Shown here: in pieces, positions 4,832 to 5,194 of the stretch
Layout: every line of letters starts with the position of its first letter
Position numbering within the stretch: the stretch's first letter is position 1
NCBI GenBank assembly: GCA_900547195.1
Contig: URFQ01000117.1
Span: 1 to 5,194 of the forward strand
Length of the DNA stretch: 5,194 nt
Reading direction: 5' to 3'
DNA from: an uncultured Butyricicoccus sp.
Lineage (GTDB): Bacteria; Bacillota; Clostridia; Oscillospirales; Butyricicoccaceae
Notes under the pieces: model-generated
Database searches by the model: none
The model's input: the letters and a program-made list of their open reading frames with translations, nothing else
Told to the model about the DNA's origin: nothing
Program-made: the position numbers and the translations under genes

Positions 4832-5098
4832 TTATTCAAAAAGTCGGCTGCAATTTTACAGACGGCTTTCCTATTGTGTCCGGATGCGCTGTACTCTTTG
4901 AGGCATCAAAACCGCTCTCAGCGCTGCTCAGCTGCTTCCCTTTCCGCCCGGTTCAACGCGGTAAGCCCTCATAGAACGGCCAAAAGGTCTGTTCCTCGCG
5001 CTTGTGCGGCTTCCACGCCATGAACACGCGCAGCAGGCCATCCAGTTTTGTCCGATCGGCATCCGTTTTAGATACAAAGCCCGTTTATAAAGCTCACT
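4832..5098. other. Intergenic region between rpmB terminator and rRNA terminator
   Basis: About 270 bases with no intact gene. It holds the possible minus-strand coding remnant at 4918-5084. An 11-base copy of the rpmB terminator's left arm (AAAACCGCTCT) lies at 4908-4918, matching 4805-4815. No tRNA, promoter or mobile-element end could be recognised. Confidence 0.7.
4918..5084 (-). pseudogene. Probable decayed coding remnant of unknown family, frameshifted
   Basis: I do not recognise the product. On the minus strand, 43 sense codons run from 5084 to a TGA at 4953-4955. They contain TKLDGLLRVFMAWKPHKREE followed by QTFWPFYEG, with mostly G or C at third positions, like the real genes here. 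There is no good start codon; the frame opens just after an in-frame TAA at 5085-5087. If one base is restored in the G run at about 4966-4968, the frame continues as LTALNRAEREAAEQR to a TGA at 4918-4920. The sequence reads as the C-terminal end of a gene cut off at its 5' side and broken by a one-base loss. The plus-strand reading of the same stretch (4829-5023) is Arg/Ser/Ala-rich and looks like a shadow. It is next to an rRNA terminator, where rearrangement could have truncated it. Chance openness over so short a span cannot be excluded. Confidence 0.4.
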
Positions 5099-5134
5099 AA
5101 AAATAAAAAGACAGCAACCAAAGTTACTGTCTTT
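5099..5134 (-). terminator. Rho-independent terminator after the 5S rRNA gene
   Basis: On the minus strand AAAGACAGTAAC and GTTGCTGTCTTT form a 12-bp stem with one G-U pair and a TTTG loop (5107-5134), followed by TTTTTATTTTT. It lies about 10 bases after the 5S rRNA 3' end and would end the rRNA operon. The convergent rpmB terminator is about 270 bases away. Confidence 0.93.
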
Positions 5135-5143
5135 GAAAATGTA

Positions 5144-5194
5144 GGCGTTGAGTTATCTTCCCGGGCCGTCGCCAGCCAAGTATTGTCACCGTAA
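5144..5194 (-). rRNA. rrf: 5S ribosomal RNA, 3' end only
   Basis: Read on the minus strand, the last 51 bases of the window include GACAATACTTGGCTGG, then GACGGCCCGGGAAGAT, and end in CAACGCC. This is the helix IV / loop E and 3' strand pattern of Clostridia 5S rRNA (typical form: GATACTTGGCTGG.GACGGCCCGGGAAAGTAAGTCG.CGCC). The 5' half lies beyond the right edge, so the closing helix could not be checked and the 3' boundary may be off by a few bases. A strong terminator follows, as expected at the end of an rRNA operon running from the right. Confidence 0.85.

Noticed and set aside
4839..4875. Possible minus-strand hairpin with T-run (AAAG...CTTTTT) left of the coding remnant
   Set aside because: Only short, interrupted pairings can be drawn, with mismatched CCG segments facing each other, so it is too weak to call a terminator.
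4829..5023. Plus-strand open frame of 64 codons after the rpmB terminator
   Set aside because: It starts inside the terminator, has no ribosome binding site, and its Arg/Ser/Ala-rich translation looks like a shadow of the minus-strand remnant.

Overview
The window looks like chromosomal DNA from a low-to-mid-GC Firmicute of class Clostridia, probably in the Oscillospirales/Ruminococcaceae group. The support is a bifunctional HPr kinase/phosphorylase (HprK), a short zinc-ribbon (four-Cys) form of ribosomal protein L28, secreted proteins with copper-amine-oxidase-type stalk domains, strong AGGAGG-type ribosome binding sites, and a 5S rRNA 3' end with the sequence style of that group. The lineage is an inference from memory of these families, not from a search.

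Layout, left to right. (1) Positions 1-232, minus: the N-terminal part of a secreted stalk-domain protein that runs off the left edge. (2) 233-375: a spacer with a 37-bp imperfect direct repeat and a likely promoter for the first gene. (3) 376-1491, minus: a secreted N-acetylmuramoyl-L-alanine amidase with two stalk repeats and an intact Amidase_3 catalytic domain. It has its own extended -10 promoter at about 1534-1562. (4) 1654-1689: a GC-rich hairpin that ends the next operon. (5) 1701-4387, minus: a three-gene operon transcribed hprK, then a YcdX-type PHP phosphoesterase, then a ROK-family sugar kinase. The last two genes abut with no gap. (6) 4388-4589: a divergent promoter region with good sigma-A promoters for hprK (minus) and rpmB (plus), plus two inverted repeats. 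(7) 4590-4778, plus: rpmB (L28), followed by a canonical terminator. (8) 4832-5098: no intact gene, but the minus strand carries what looks like a frameshifted coding remnant. (9) 5099-5194, minus: the terminator and 3' end of a 5S rRNA gene, so an rRNA operon arrives from the right and converges on rpmB.

How the genes fit together. HprK phosphorylates HPr on Ser46 and is the sensor of carbon catabolite control in Firmicutes. It sits upstream of a metal-dependent phosphoesterase and a sugar kinase, so the operon has a carbon-metabolism theme. The two secreted stalk proteins at the left form a separate cell-envelope unit, and they appear to be paralogous in their N-terminal portions. Nothing here amounts to an obvious new system. 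The points most worth a second look are the inverted repeats between the divergent promoters, the decayed coding segment next to the rRNA terminator, and the zero-gap PHP-ROK coupling.
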